Source of the DNA: an uncultured Collinsella sp.
Lineage (GTDB): Bacteria; Actinomycetota; Coriobacteriia; Coriobacteriales; Coriobacteriaceae
Reading direction: 5' to 3'
Length of the DNA stretch: 15,893 nt
NCBI GenBank assembly: GCA_900545995.1
Contig: URBM01000029.1
Coordinates: 1-15,893, forward strand
Position numbers and translations under genes: made by a program
Notes under the pieces: model-generated
Told to the model about the DNA's origin: nothing
Databases searched by the model: none
Seen by the model: the letters and a program-made list of their open reading frames with translations, nothing else
In this document: piece by piece, positions 6,890 through 15,214 of the stretch
How the letters are laid out: each line of letters starts with the position of its first letter
Numbering within the stretch: position 1 is the stretch's first letter

Positions 6890-7711
6890 CTACATCCCCT
6901 TGCGTAGGTCGCACACGCCGGCTGCCGCCATCTCGCGCAGCAGCGTCTCGCGGTCGCGCGTCACGATCAAATCCAGCGGGAAGTGAATCTCATCGAGCAA
7001 CTTACGAGCGTGATCGAGCTTGCCAATGGCCATACCAATGTGGGCATCGGTCGAGACACCAATCCCCACACCCAGCTCGGCACAACGCTCGGCGATCTTG
7101 CGGCATACGGCCCAATGCTCAGTGTCGACACCGTGTTCCAGACTATGGTTGTTGATCTCGATAATCTTGTGCTTGGCCTTAGCCGCCAGCAGCACCTCGT
7201 CGATATCGAACGGCACGCCCGAACGCCCCGTGTGACCCAGCATGAACACCTTGGGGTGCTCCAGGGCATTGATATACATCTCGGTCGTCTGGGCCAGCGT
7301 CGCGCCCTCAGCAATCTGCGGATTATGCACGCTTGCAACCAAATAATCCAAATTACGCGTAACCAAATCGAACAGTGAATGCTGACGGCTGTACGAATCG
7401 CCGGCGATATCGAGCGTGACAGGGGTGTCCTCGCCAAACAGGCTTCCGTCCAGCGAAACGATATCGGCCTCGGCACCACGCAGCACCAGCACGCCGCTCC
7501 AAATGCGCGGCCAGATATCCTGGTTGATAAAGAACTGGTAACTGCGCAGGTCATTGGGGCAAGCCGTAACCATAGAGCTCAAATGGTCGGCAGATCCGAG
7601 CACCTGCAGGCCACGTTCCGCCGCCCAGTACACATTCTCCTCAATGGTTGAGTACGCATGCGCGGAGAACAACGTATGAGTATGAATATCACAAGAAAGA
7701 AGGTAGGGCAT
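6890..7711 (-). CDS. PHP-domain metal-dependent hydrolase (YcdX-like phosphatase family)
   Basis: The 273-residue protein is a single PHP domain. The metal-site motif CDIHTHTLFSAHAYST (residues 7-22) supplies His10, His12 and His18. Further ligands are expected from GAEADI, ASVHNP, GHTGR and the C-terminal STDAHIG. The order and length match E. coli YcdX, a trinuclear zinc phosphatase, rather than histidinol-phosphate phosphatase, but the physiological substrate is not known. The ATG at 7711 has AAGGAG five bases upstream; the longer in-frame start at 7855 would run through the upstream terminator hairpin and is rejected. It appears monocistronic, with TACAAT 37 bases upstream. No signal peptide is visible, so it should be cytosolic. 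Confidence 0.88.
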   Translation of the reverse strand: MPYLLSCDIHTHTLFSAHAYSTIEENVYWAAERGLQVLGSADHLSSMVTACPNDLRSYQFFINQDIWPRIWSGVLVLRGAEADIVSLDGSLFGEDTPVTLDIAGDSYSRQHSLFDLVTRNLDYLVASVHNPQIAEGATLAQTTEMYINALEHPKVFMLGHTGRSGVPFDIDEVLLAAKAKHKIIEINNHSLEHGVDTEHWAVCRKIAERCAELGVGIGVSTDAHIGMAIGKLDHARKLLDEIHFPLDLIVTRDRETLLREMAAAGVCDLRKGM

Positions 7712-7748
7712 CAGGTCTCCTTGTCCAGTATGGCCGTCGCGTATATTC

Positions 7749-7777
7749 ATTGTACGCATAGCTTTCGGCAGTCGTAA
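7749..7777 (-). promoter_or_regulatory. Candidate promoter of the PHP gene
   Basis: The minus strand shows TTACGA (7772-7777), a 17-bp spacer and TACAAT (7749-7754). The -35 is weak, the -10 good. The leader would be about 30 nt. Confidence 0.4.
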
Positions 7778-7812
7778 AACTGCTTCATCCCAATCACACA
7801 ACGGCATAGACA

Positions 7813-7841
7813 ACGGGGTCTGGCTTAAAGCCAAACCCCGT
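7813..7841. terminator. Probable terminator hairpin after the aminotransferase gene
   Basis: ACGGGGT (7813-7819) / ACCCCGT (7835-7841), one mismatch, then TGGCT/AGCCA with a 3-base loop. It lies 30 bases after the aminotransferase stop. The minus strand continues TGTCT, so the T-run is poor. Confidence 0.5.
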
Positions 7842-7870
7842 TTCACGTAAAACATTGTAAGCAGAGCGCT

Positions 7871-9061
7871 TTACTTTTGACGATACTCGTCGGCCAGCTG
7901 CTTCCAGGCGGGCAGTGAGTTGACGATAGTCTCGTAGCTCACGCAGTAGCCCAAGCGGAACCAGCCCGGCATGCCAAAGCTGTCCGAGGGCACCGCGAGC
8001 AGCTCATACTTCTTCGCGCGCTCGCAGAAGGCGTTCGCATCGGGCTCCAGCGCCTTCACCCACAGGTAGAACGCGCCATCCGGCTCAACATACGTGTAGC
8101 CGTACTCCGCCAATGCATCGGTAAGCGCCGTGCGGTTGCGTGCATAGGCCTCAACGTCACTCGGCTCATCGATGCAGTCGATAATTACGCGCTGGAAGAG
8201 CGCCGGCGCACACACGAAGCCCAGCGTACGGGCGGCGCCGGCAACGGCGGGCATTAGACGAGCTGCCCGAGGATTCGTATTGGGAACCAGGATCCACCCC
8301 ACGCGCTCGCCCGGCAGCGAAAGCGACTTGGAATACGAGTAGCACACGATGGTGTGCTCGTAGATCGAAGGCACCCAAGGCACCTCGGCACCATAGACAA
8401 TCTCGCGATACGGCTCATCCGAGATAAGCGCGATCGGGTTCTCGGGCTCGCGTTTGGCGTTGACCTCGTGCAAAACATTAGCCAGTCGCGTCAGGGTATC
8501 GCGCGTATACACGGCACCAGTCGGGTTATTCGGCGAGTCGATGATGACAGCTGCCGTCTTGTCGGTAATAGCCTTAAGAACGTTGTCCACGCTCAGCTGG
8601 AACGTATCTTCATCGGCGAGCGCCTCGACACACGTACAGCCGGCCTTCTCAATCCACACGCGATACTCCGGGAAGTACGGGGCAATGACAATGACCTCGT
8701 CACCCGGGTTCGTAACGGCATTGAGCGTGCAGGTGAGCGAAGCTGCAGCGCCCACCGTCATAAAGACGTCCTTGCCCTCATAACTCGTACCGAAACGACG
8801 GTTGAGCGACTCAGCCACGGCGGCACGGCACTGCGGCAGGCCCGGTGCAGGCGTGTATCCGTGCAGCTGCTCGCTCGGCAGTTCAAGCGCCTTTTTGATG
8901 GACTCCGCGACGGCAGCGGGAGCAGGAACGCTCGGGTTGCCCAGCGAGAAATCGAATACGTTTTCCGCGCCGATTTGCGCCTTGCGCTCAAGGCCATAGC
9001 TAAAAATCTCGCGGATGATGGAGCTTTCCGCACCGCGAGCATACATAGTTTCGTTGATCAT
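7871..9061 (-). CDS. Class I/II pyridoxal-phosphate aminotransferase
   Basis: The 396-residue protein is a fold-type I PLP enzyme of the aspartate aminotransferase superfamily. The cofactor Lys is in SYSKSLSLPGERVGW, the conserved SPNNPTGAVY is present, and the C-terminal Arg that binds the substrate carboxylate is in WFRLGYCVS. It transfers an amino group between an amino acid and a 2-oxo acid in the cytosol; the preferred substrate (Asp, Ala, aromatic or other) cannot be read from the motifs. ATG 9061 is chosen because AAAGGGG lies upstream; the longer frame from 9160 would begin inside a palindrome. TACAAT at 9086-9091 is the likely -10. It is separated from ftsH by a terminator and a palindrome, so it is its own unit. 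Confidence 0.92.
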   Translation of the reverse strand: MINETMYARGAESSIIREIFSYGLERKAQIGAENVFDFSLGNPSVPAPAAVAESIKKALELPSEQLHGYTPAPGLPQCRAAVAESLNRRFGTSYEGKDVFMTVGAAASLTCTLNAVTNPGDEVIVIAPYFPEYRVWIEKAGCTCVEALADEDTFQLSVDNVLKAITDKTAAVIIDSPNNPTGAVYTRDTLTRLANVLHEVNAKREPENPIALISDEPYREIVYGAEVPWVPSIYEHTIVCYSYSKSLSLPGERVGWILVPNTNPRAARLMPAVAGAARTLGFVCAPALFQRVIIDCIDEPSDVEAYARNRTALTDALAEYGYTYVEPDGAFYLWVKALEPDANAFCERAKKYELLAVPSDSFGMPGWFRLGYCVSYETIVNSLPAWKQLADEYRQK

Positions 9062-9085
9062 CTGTTCCCCTTTCGCATAGGCGCT

Positions 9086-9091
9086 ATTGTA
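9086..9091 (-). promoter_or_regulatory. Candidate -10 element of the aminotransferase gene
   Basis: TACAAT on the minus strand, preceded by GCG as before the PHP gene, 24 bases upstream of the start codon. No good -35 is visible at the right spacing. Confidence 0.35.
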
Positions 9092-9120
9092 CGCTTTAGC
9101 CGAGCAAAGCGCCGCAGCAA

Positions 9121-9182
9121 TGTTGATTGGGAACAGACTTAAATGAGCGTTTTCACGCATTTAAGTCTGTTCCCAATCAACA
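9121..9182. repeat. Palindrome with perfect 25-bp arms
   Basis: Positions 9121-9145 and 9158-9182 are exact reverse complements around a 12-base centre that can itself pair (CGT/ACG). It lies directly after the ftsH terminator and upstream of the aminotransferase promoter. The sequence is unrelated to the other two long palindromes of the window. A dispersed repeat or a backup transcription barrier are both possible. Confidence 0.85.
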
Positions 9183-9220
9183 AAAAGAAAAAGCCTACGC
9201 AGGTTTCCCCGCAGAGGCTT
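9183..9220 (-). terminator. Terminator of the tilS-hpt-ftsH block
   Basis: On the minus strand, a stem between AAGCCTCTGCGGG and CCTGCGTAGGCTT (a mismatch and two wobble pairs, GAAA loop) is followed by a broken T-run (TTTTTCTTTTT). It lies 12 bases after the ftsH stop. Confidence 0.75.
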
Positions 9221-9232
9221 TCGCCACAAAGG

Positions 9233-11371
9233 CTATTTGTCGGCGTCGGTGTCGGCACCGGCATTGACGGCACAGTCATCGCCGGCATCATCGGATGCGG
9301 CTTCGGCATCCTCCTGCATGGCCTCCTGCGCAAAGGCTGCGGCATCAGCCGCCAGCTCCTCCTCGCTCATACGAGGCGCGCGCTTCTTGGTCGGCATACC
9401 GGCCGCCTTGGCATTGCGCTCCTCCTTGGCCGCCAGGATATCGCCCTCGCGCTCAAGGTAGGCGTCCCACTCGTTGTCGAGCAGGGCGTTCACGGCGTCG
9501 CCTTCGACGGTCTCGCGCTCAAGCAGTACCTTGGCCATCAAATCGAGCTGGTCGCGACGGGCATCCAAAATCTCGACCGCACGACGATGGGCCTCGCGCA
9601 TGATGCGCTGAACCTCGATATCGATGCGGCGCGCCGTCTCCTCGGAGTAATCCTGGTGATCGGCGTAATCGCGGCCCAGGAATACCTGATGCTGCGCCTC
9701 ACCAAACACTTGCGTGCCCAGTTCCTCGCTCATGCCCAGGCGCGTGACCATCTCGCGCGCCATCTTGGTCGCGCGCTCCAGATCGTTGCTCGCGCCCGAC
9801 GTGATGTCGTCGCACATGAGTTCCTCGGCAACGCGACCGCCCAAGAACACGGCAAGCTCGTCGAGCATCTCGTTCTTGGTCTTGAGGAAGTGGTCCTCCT
9901 GCGGAAGCTGCAGCGTATAGCCCAGCGCCTGGCCGCGGCTGACGATCGAGATCTTGTGGACCGGATCGGAATGCTCCAGGATGTGGCCCACCAGGGCGTG
10001 ACCGCTCTCGTGGTAGGCAATCGTGGTGCGCTCGGCCTCGGTCATCACGCGACCCTTGCGTTGCGGTCCGGCAATCACGCGCTCCATCGACTCCTCGACC
10101 TCGTCCATCGAGATCACGGAACGATGACGGCGAGCGGCCAGCAGCGCAGACTCGTTGAGCAGGTTCGCCAAATCGGCACCAGTAAAGCCAACGGTCATCT
10201 GGGCGAGCTTCTCAAACTTAACGTCCTCGTCCATCGGCTTGTTCTCGGCATGCACGCGCAAGATCTGCTCGCGGCCCTTCACATCCGGACGGTCGACCGT
10301 AACCTGGCGGTCAAAACGGCCGGGACGCAGCAATGCCGGATCCAGGATGTCAGGACGGTTGGTCGCAGCGATCAGGATGACCGACTCGCTCTCCTCAAAA
10401 CCGTCCATCTCGACCAGCAGCTGGTTGAGCGTCTGCTCGCGCTCGTCGTGGCCGCCGCCCAGGCCGGCTCCGCGCTGACGTCCCACGGCATCGATCTCAT
10501 CGATGAAGATGATCGACGGGGCCTGGGACTTGGCCTCCTTAAAGAGGTCACGCACACGGCTGGCGCCGACACCCACGAACATCTCGACAAAGTCGGAACC
10601 AGAGATGCTAAAGAACGGAACGCCCGCCTCGCCGGCAACGGCCTTGGCCAGCAGCGTTTTACCGGTGCCCGGAGGGCCCACCAGCAACACGCCACGCGGG
10701 ATCTTGGCGCCCAGCTTGCGATAGCGATCCGGATCGCTCAAAAAGTCACGGATCTCCTCGAGCTCCTCGACTGCCTCGTCCACGCCGGCAACGTCTTCAA
10801 ACTTGACCTTGGGGCGCGTGGCCTCGTTGGTCTTGGCGTTGGTCTTGCCAAACTGCATGTTCCCGTTGTTGGCGCCCATCATCTGGCGCATAAAGTAGAA
10901 CATGATAGCGATCAGGGCGATCGTCGGAAGCACGCTCATCGCCAAGTCGCCCCAAAAATCGGGGTCATTGGTGTTGACGATGTACTTGGTATCGGGGTGC
11001 TCCGCCATAAGCTCGGCAAGCGAATCGGAGCCGACATAGGTCGAGGAGAAGCTCTTGAGCTCGCTCGTATCGCCCTTGTCCTTCTTCGTCTTCCAGTAAT
11101 GACCCGTCACGCTTCCGTCTTGAACCGTATAGGTCAGATCTTCGACGCGATCCTGCTTGATGGCGCTCACCATCTCGCTCGTCGCGAGCTTTACGGTATT
11201 GCTAGAATTGGCAAAGCCGGAGCCCATGTTAAAGAAGGCGTAGCCCAGAAGCGCGCAAGCCAAAATAAAATACAGCCAGCCCGTACGCGTGGGCTTCTTG
11301 CCTCCGGGCATCCCCGGGATCTTAGGCTCCCGGGGAGTCTGGGAATTGTTATCGTTACGGTCGTCGGGCAT
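9233..11371 (-). CDS. ftsH: ATP-dependent zinc metalloprotease FtsH
   Basis: This membrane-anchored AAA+ protease (712 aa) extracts and degrades damaged membrane proteins and selected cytosolic regulators, working as a hexamer. TM1 is near residues 32-49 and TM2 near 143-161, enclosing an extracytoplasmic loop. Walker A GPPGTGKT is at 232-239, and Walker B IIFIDEIDA, the pore motif MFVG and the arginine-finger region RPGRFDR are present. The zinc site HESGH is at 454-458, with a probable third ligand in ASNDLERAT. The last 40 or so residues are very acidic (Asp/Glu/Ala). ATG 11371 lies one base after the hpt stop, with GGAGGT 11 bases upstream inside hpt, so the two are co-translated. The order tilS-hpt-ftsH is conserved in many Gram-positive bacteria. 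Confidence 0.97.
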   Translation of the reverse strand: MPDDRNDNNSQTPREPKIPGMPGGKKPTRTGWLYFILACALLGYAFFNMGSGFANSSNTVKLATSEMVSAIKQDRVEDLTYTVQDGSVTGHYWKTKKDKGDTSELKSFSSTYVGSDSLAELMAEHPDTKYIVNTNDPDFWGDLAMSVLPTIALIAIMFYFMRQMMGANNGNMQFGKTNAKTNEATRPKVKFEDVAGVDEAVEELEEIRDFLSDPDRYRKLGAKIPRGVLLVGPPGTGKTLLAKAVAGEAGVPFFSISGSDFVEMFVGVGASRVRDLFKEAKSQAPSIIFIDEIDAVGRQRGAGLGGGHDEREQTLNQLLVEMDGFEESESVILIAATNRPDILDPALLRPGRFDRQVTVDRPDVKGREQILRVHAENKPMDEDVKFEKLAQMTVGFTGADLANLLNESALLAARRHRSVISMDEVEESMERVIAGPQRKGRVMTEAERTTIAYHESGHALVGHILEHSDPVHKISIVSRGQALGYTLQLPQEDHFLKTKNEMLDELAVFLGGRVAEELMCDDITSGASNDLERATKMAREMVTRLGMSEELGTQVFGEAQHQVFLGRDYADHQDYSEETARRIDIEVQRIMREAHRRAVEILDARRDQLDLMAKVLLERETVEGDAVNALLDNEWDAYLEREGDILAAKEERNAKAAGMPTKKRAPRMSEEELAADAAAFAQEAMQEDAEAASDDAGDDCAVNAGADTDADK

Positions 11372-11372
11372 C

Positions 11373-11921
11373 TTACGAATAAACCTCCGGTTTCAAAATG
11401 CCCAGATACGGAAGGTTACGATAGCGCTCGGCATAATCGAGGCCGTAGCCCACCACAAAGGCATCGGGGCAATGGGTTCCAACATACTTGGGCGTGATGG
11501 CCGAGGTACGGTCCTCAACGTCCTTCCACAGGAAGGCGGCGACCTCCAGAGAAGCGGGCTTGCGGCTCTCGAGGTTCTTCATCAGATACTTGAGCGTCAG
11601 GCCCGAGTCCAGAATGTCCTCGACGATCAGCACGTCGCGACCGCGGATGTCGATATCCAGGTCCTTAATGATACGCACGATACCCGAGGACTTCACACCG
11701 TCGCCATAGCTCGAAACAGCCATGAAATCGATGTTGGTCGGCAGCTCGATCTTGCGCATCAGGTCGCCCATAAAGACCACGGCGCCGCGCAGGACCGCAA
11801 TCAGCACCAGATCCTTACCCGCGTAGTCGCGAGTAATCTGCTCGCCTAGGCGAGAGACGATACCGTCGATATCCTCCTGCGTAAACAGAACCTTCTCGAT
11901 ATCCGGATGTTGAGAAGCCAT
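11373..11921 (-). CDS. hpt: Hypoxanthine phosphoribosyltransferase
   Basis: This 182-residue purine salvage enzyme joins hypoxanthine (often also guanine) to PRPP, forming IMP or GMP in the cytosol. The PRPP-binding signature VLIVEDILDSGLT spans 97-109 with the Glu-Asp pair. LRGA (44-47) is the pyrophosphate loop, SSYG (70-73) the flexible lid, and the C-terminal FVVGYGLDYAERYRNLPY segment is typical of the bacterial family. Length is standard. The ATG has AAAGGG five bases upstream. It is followed one base later by ftsH. The 147-bp gap to tilS holds a possible promoter, so hpt-ftsH may also be expressed separately. Confidence 0.96.
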   Translation of the reverse strand: MASQHPDIEKVLFTQEDIDGIVSRLGEQITRDYAGKDLVLIAVLRGAVVFMGDLMRKIELPTNIDFMAVSSYGDGVKSSGIVRIIKDLDIDIRGRDVLIVEDILDSGLTLKYLMKNLESRKPASLEVAAFLWKDVEDRTSAITPKYVGTHCPDAFVVGYGLDYAERYRNLPYLGILKPEVYS

Positions 11922-11977
11922 GACAACCCTTTCTTGTGCTTATCGCCCACACACCGCCGTATGGACGCGAACTTCAC

Positions 11978-12007
11978 ATTCTAGCAGCGCACGGGGTATA
12001 TTTTCCA
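11978..12007 (-). promoter_or_regulatory. Possible internal promoter for hpt-ftsH
   Basis: The minus strand shows TGGAAA (12002-12007), an 18-bp spacer and TAGAAT (11978-11983), about 56 bases before the hpt start. The match is moderate. Confidence 0.33.
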
Positions 12008-12068
12008 GCCCGTACGCCATCAGCGCGGGAATACCGTCAACGTCGCACAGAATAGCTGACGTGGAACG

Positions 12069-13610
12069 CTATTCCGCATCGACCACGCGAAGCAGATACG
12101 CCACGCGCGTTGCGGCCGTGCATTTAAAACGCTCGTCCGCGCGAACGCCTGCGACCCATACCACGGCACCCCCCGGAGCCGTTCTCACCACAGGAACGCC
12201 TGCGCGCTCAGAAACGGGAATACGAGCCTCGTTGAGCAGGTCGGACACCTTCTTACTTCGCCCACTCATGCCCAACGGACACATCACATCCCCCGGCACG
12301 GGACCGTCTACCCACAGACGCGCCAAACGCGCCTCGACGGGAATCTCCCCGCGCGAGCCGGCGAGCATCCGTTCGCTATCGCGATCGGCAAAGCCCAGCG
12401 TCGCGGCATTCACCATAGCGGCCACCTCTCCGGCACCCGCGAGTTCGCGGGCACGGCGCACAATATCACACCCCGGCTCGACGGCTATCGGCTCTGCCAC
12501 CAGGATGCGGCCCGCCCCCAGCGGCAATCGACCGGGAATGGTGACCCAATCGGCAACTAACCCCTCGCGCGCCGCCGGGGCCTTGAATGACAGCATGCCA
12601 AACTCCACGCGCGCATCGATTCCCGCCGGCAGCGTGACCGAACCCGAGCCTTCGGCGACACAGGCAAGCACGCGCTCCACATGCCGCATATCCGGGCGAG
12701 CGTCGGGGTCGATACGCTTAATTGCCAGTCGCACCATACGCCGAGCAATCACCACCTCGGCCGCGGCCAGTCGGCGAGCGTCAAGGACCAGTGCACCCGC
12801 CGCCTCCTTACGCAGGCAGCTTCGAAACGCCTGCGCGGAAAGCTGGGAAAGAAAGGCGTCCTCATCGCCCAGAATTTCGCAAGCGGCGCCAATCGTCTTA
12901 CAGACGCTCGCGTTGCGCTGCGCCACCACCGGCATCACTCGATGACGCACGTAGTTACGCAAGTACGACACGTCCTCGTTGCTCTCGTCCTCTCGCCACG
13001 GCTGACCATGCACCTGCAGATAGCCCACGAGCTCATCATGAGTCAGGTCGAGCAAGGGACGCACCACGATATTCCTTCGGCGGGGAATGCTCGATAGACC
13101 AGCGGGCCCCGAACCCTTAATCGCGTTCATCAAAAACGTTTCCGCGCGATCCGAAGACGTGTGCGCGGTGCAGATACGAGCCGCCGTTCGCGGTGCCCCC
13201 GTCTGGGCGCAGAGCTCGCGAACATACCTTCGCGCCGCGGCATAGCGCACCTCGCGGGCAGCCGCCTCGATATTACCCGATTCATCATCAAAATAGGCAT
13301 GCTCAACACACAGCGGCAAGCCATATTGTGCGCATAGGCCGCGCACAAAGGCCTCGTCGCCATCGGATGCCTCGCCGCGCAGATGATGGTTCACATGCAG
13401 CACGTGCAGTCGCTCACGCGCGATGGGGGCTACACCACGCCCATCCAGAATATCCAACTTTGATGTGCACGCCATAAGGAGCAAAGCCGTCGAGTCCGCA
13501 CCACCTGATACCATGAGCACCACGGGGGCAGCCGTCTGCCGCGTTGCCAGGGCCTTATCATCAGCCCGCGATGCAGCATGGTGTCCATAATGCTGAGATA
13601 CCGTTGGCAT
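12069..13610 (-). CDS. tilS: tRNA(Ile)-lysidine synthase
   Basis: The 513-residue enzyme attaches lysine to C34 of tRNA-Ile(CAU), using ATP, so that it reads AUA and is charged with isoleucine. The N-terminal PP-loop SGGADS is at 35-40. HVNHHLRGEASDGDE, the AHTSSDRAETFLMNAIKGSGPAGLSSIP stretch (in the family, H-x-x-D-x-x-E-T) and the NxxxxxxNyvRhrvmP region are all recognisable. The C-terminal part, MSGRSKKVSDLLNEARIP onward, fits the TilS C-terminal tRNA-binding domain. It is somewhat longer than the E. coli enzyme. ATG 13610 has GAGGAGG upstream. A small hairpin (12050-12056/12068-12074) overlaps its stop codon. It is divergent from the YycJ-like gene. Confidence 0.94.
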   Translation of the reverse strand: MPTVSQHYGHHAASRADDKALATRQTAAPVVLMVSGGADSTALLLMACTSKLDILDGRGVAPIARERLHVLHVNHHLRGEASDGDEAFVRGLCAQYGLPLCVEHAYFDDESGNIEAAAREVRYAAARRYVRELCAQTGAPRTAARICTAHTSSDRAETFLMNAIKGSGPAGLSSIPRRRNIVVRPLLDLTHDELVGYLQVHGQPWREDESNEDVSYLRNYVRHRVMPVVAQRNASVCKTIGAACEILGDEDAFLSQLSAQAFRSCLRKEAAGALVLDARRLAAAEVVIARRMVRLAIKRIDPDARPDMRHVERVLACVAEGSGSVTLPAGIDARVEFGMLSFKAPAAREGLVADWVTIPGRLPLGAGRILVAEPIAVEPGCDIVRRARELAGAGEVAAMVNAATLGFADRDSERMLAGSRGEIPVEARLARLWVDGPVPGDVMCPLGMSGRSKKVSDLLNEARIPVSERAGVPVVRTAPGGAVVWVAGVRADERFKCTAATRVAYLLRVVDAE

Positions 13611-13638
13611 TTGCTTCCTCCTCTATTCGTTCGCACCC

Positions 13639-13645
13639 ATTGTAT
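13639..13645. promoter_or_regulatory. Shared -10 region for the divergent tilS and YycJ-like genes
   Basis: ATTGTAT reads as ATACAAT on the minus strand, 28 bases before tilS, and as TTGTAT on the plus strand, 13 bases before the YycJ-like start. The whole spacer is only 48 bp, so one open complex site could serve both directions. A leader of a few bases would be expected on the plus side. Confidence 0.35.
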
Positions 13646-13658
13646 CCTTTGGAATCTT

Positions 13659-14468
13659 ATGTCTCGTCTGCACCTTCATATCCTTGGCAGCGGCTCAAAA
13701 GGCAACTGCGCGCTCATCGAAGGCCCCCGGGGGCTCATCATGATTGACGACGGTCTTTCTCGCCGCGAGACATTAAAGCGCATGGCAAAACTGGGGCTCT
13801 CGGCAGACAACGTCTCGGCTCTTCTCATTACTCATGAGCATAGCGATCACATCAAGGGTCTCGATGTCTGGTGCAAGCACTGGCACGGTCCCCTCTTTGC
13901 CAGCAGGGGCACACTTTCGAGCAAAGAAAATCTCTCGCATCTGCCTGTCGAGGAATTCGATCCCGGTGACACCCTGTCCATTGCCGGCATCCACGTGCAA
14001 ACCTACTCAACGTCACACGATGTCATCAATCCAGTCGGCTATCGATTCGACACCCTCGATGATTCCATCGGTTTTGCCACCGACACCGGAGAGCTATCGA
14101 GCCAAGCCATGAACACCCTCGAAGATTGTCGAGTCCTCGCACTCGAAAGCAACCACGATGTGACCATGCTGCGCGAGGGAGAATATCCCCGCTTTCTTCA
14201 GGAGCGCATCCTGTCTGCAAGGGGACACCTCTCCAATGGCCAAGCCGCCGAAGCCGCGCGCGAACTTGTTACCGAACGCACCGAACAGCTCATTGCCATG
14301 CATATCAGCCAAGATAACAATCGTCCGAGCCTTACCGTCAAAAGCTATGCCAAAGCTCTGACCGCAACCCTGGATGACGAGGTCGGCAGCTCCGCAACCC
14401 TTCTCCAAGGATCGCGAAAACTCTCGATACGCCCCGCAAGCCAGCATCGGCCAGTAACCATTCAATAG
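13659..14468 (+). CDS. yycJ: YycJ/WalJ-family metallo-beta-lactamase-fold hydrolase
   Basis: The 269-residue protein starts with the family mark LGSGSKGNC (9-17) and carries the two-metal motif THEHSDH (58-64). Later markers are the ATDTGELS stretch, ALESNHDVTMLREGEYP, ILSARGHLSN with another likely metal His, and AMHISQDNNRP. Family members are putative metal-dependent nucleases or phosphodiesterases; in Firmicutes the gene often sits with walRK, which is not the case here, so function is open. The start at 13659 is preferred over the 13578 start, which would overlap the tilS coding region by about 30 bases and adds non-conserved residues. The Shine-Dalgarno sequence is weak (TTTGGA). Confidence 0.9.
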   Translation: MSRLHLHILGSGSKGNCALIEGPRGLIMIDDGLSRRETLKRMAKLGLSADNVSALLITHEHSDHIKGLDVWCKHWHGPLFASRGTLSSKENLSHLPVEEFDPGDTLSIAGIHVQTYSTSHDVINPVGYRFDTLDDSIGFATDTGELSSQAMNTLEDCRVLALESNHDVTMLREGEYPRFLQERILSARGHLSNGQAAEAARELVTERTEQLIAMHISQDNNRPSLTVKSYAKALTATLDDEVGSSATLLQGSRKLSIRPASQHRPVTIQ

Positions 14469-14477
14469 ACTGTCCTA

Positions 14478-14527
14478 GACAGCAAAAGGGGCCGAGAATC
14501 GCTTCCCAGCCCCTTTTGCTGTCTTTT
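14478..14527 (+). terminator. Terminator between the YycJ-like and hsp20 genes
   Basis: A perfect 15-bp stem (14478-14492 with 14509-14523, 16-base loop) is followed by TTTTA on the plus strand, nine bases after the YycJ-like stop. The minus strand lacks a T-run after the stem, but the hairpin also lies just downstream of the converging hsp20 gene and may serve both. Confidence 0.85.
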
Positions 14528-14550
14528 AATAGCGCAGAACACCAACGAAG

Positions 14551-14982
14551 TTAGTCGATGGAGATCTTCGTAACGTTCTTCTTCTCGACGATCTTGGGGA
14601 CCGTAACGGTCAGGATGCCGTCAGCGTACTTAGCCGAGAGGCCCTCGCTCGAAGCGTCCTTTAGATACACGCCACGCGTCGCGCTGTACGAGCTGAACTC
14701 CTTCTGCAGGAAGTTCTTGCCCTCGTTCTCCTCGTCTTCCTCGACATTCACGCTAATGGACAGACGACCCTCGTTAAGCTCGACATCGATATCGTCCTTG
14801 GCGACGCCGGTCAGATAAGCCTTGACCTCATAGCCGTCGCCCTTATCCTCAACGTCAACGGGAAACGCCTTGGAAGCAATCGAGTTGTTTGCAAGGTCAG
14901 TCATATCATCAAACAGATCGAACAGCGAGCTAGCAGAAGGACGAACGCCAAAAACCGAACGATAAGGAACCATGCTTGCCAT
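14551..14982 (-). CDS. Small heat-shock protein, Hsp20/alpha-crystallin family
   Basis: This 143-residue ATP-independent chaperone holds unfolding proteins in the cytosol. The alpha-crystallin domain begins at FPVDVEDKGDGYEVKAYLTG, contains the conserved L-x-I pattern in ELNEGRLSIS and ends with YADGILTVTVPK (the family's A-x-x-x-n-GvL signature). The C-terminal IxI anchor is present as ISI in KISID. The N-terminal arm resembles the usual SLFDLFDDM type. ATG 14982 is chosen because AAAAGGAG lies eight bases upstream; the frame is open to 15015 but without support. It is monocistronic, divergent from a small membrane protein gene across an A+T-rich spacer. Confidence 0.93.
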   Translation of the reverse strand: MASMVPYRSVFGVRPSASSLFDLFDDMTDLANNSIASKAFPVDVEDKGDGYEVKAYLTGVAKDDIDVELNEGRLSISVNVEEDEENEGKNFLQKEFSSYSATRGVYLKDASSEGLSAKYADGILTVTVPKIVEKKNVTKISID

Positions 14983-15048
14983 GTTTACCACTCCTTTTAA
15001 GGACTGCCGAGTCATCTTCTAGGTGACTGGGACTTCTTTTGACGCTCT

Positions 15049-15077
15049 TATATATGCCCACCCAGTGCTCATATATA
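15049..15077. promoter_or_regulatory. Inverted repeat over the probable hsp20 promoter
   Basis: TATATATG (15049-15056) and CATATATA (15070-15077) are perfect 8-bp arms around 13 bases. One arm covers a possible minus-strand -10 (TATATA), about 65 bases upstream of hsp20, and the other the matching -35 position. This is a candidate operator. The rest of the spacer 14983-15259 is A+T-rich and carries further TATAGT boxes. Confidence 0.35.
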
Positions 15078-15214
15078 CATCGACTATAAAGTTTTTTGAG
15101 TCTAGTACTATAAGCATATCTAAGTGTGTTTGACTCAGGTTTTAATAAGGTTAAGGTTCTTTGAACCAGAGCTTAAATAACAAGTATGTTCACAGCTACA
15201 AATAGCAAGGGGCT

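Noticed and set aside
7712..7855. 48-residue extension of the PHP protein
   Set aside because: It would begin beyond the upstream terminator hairpin and cross the likely promoter, and the ribosome binding site supports 7711.
9062..9160. 33-residue extension of the aminotransferase
   Set aside because: It starts inside the 25-bp-arm palindrome and runs through the -10 element. The internal ATG at 9061 has a ribosome binding site.
9143..11497. 784-codon open frame on the plus strand
   Set aside because: It is antisense to ftsH, starts inside the palindrome, has no motif and has the same shadow composition.
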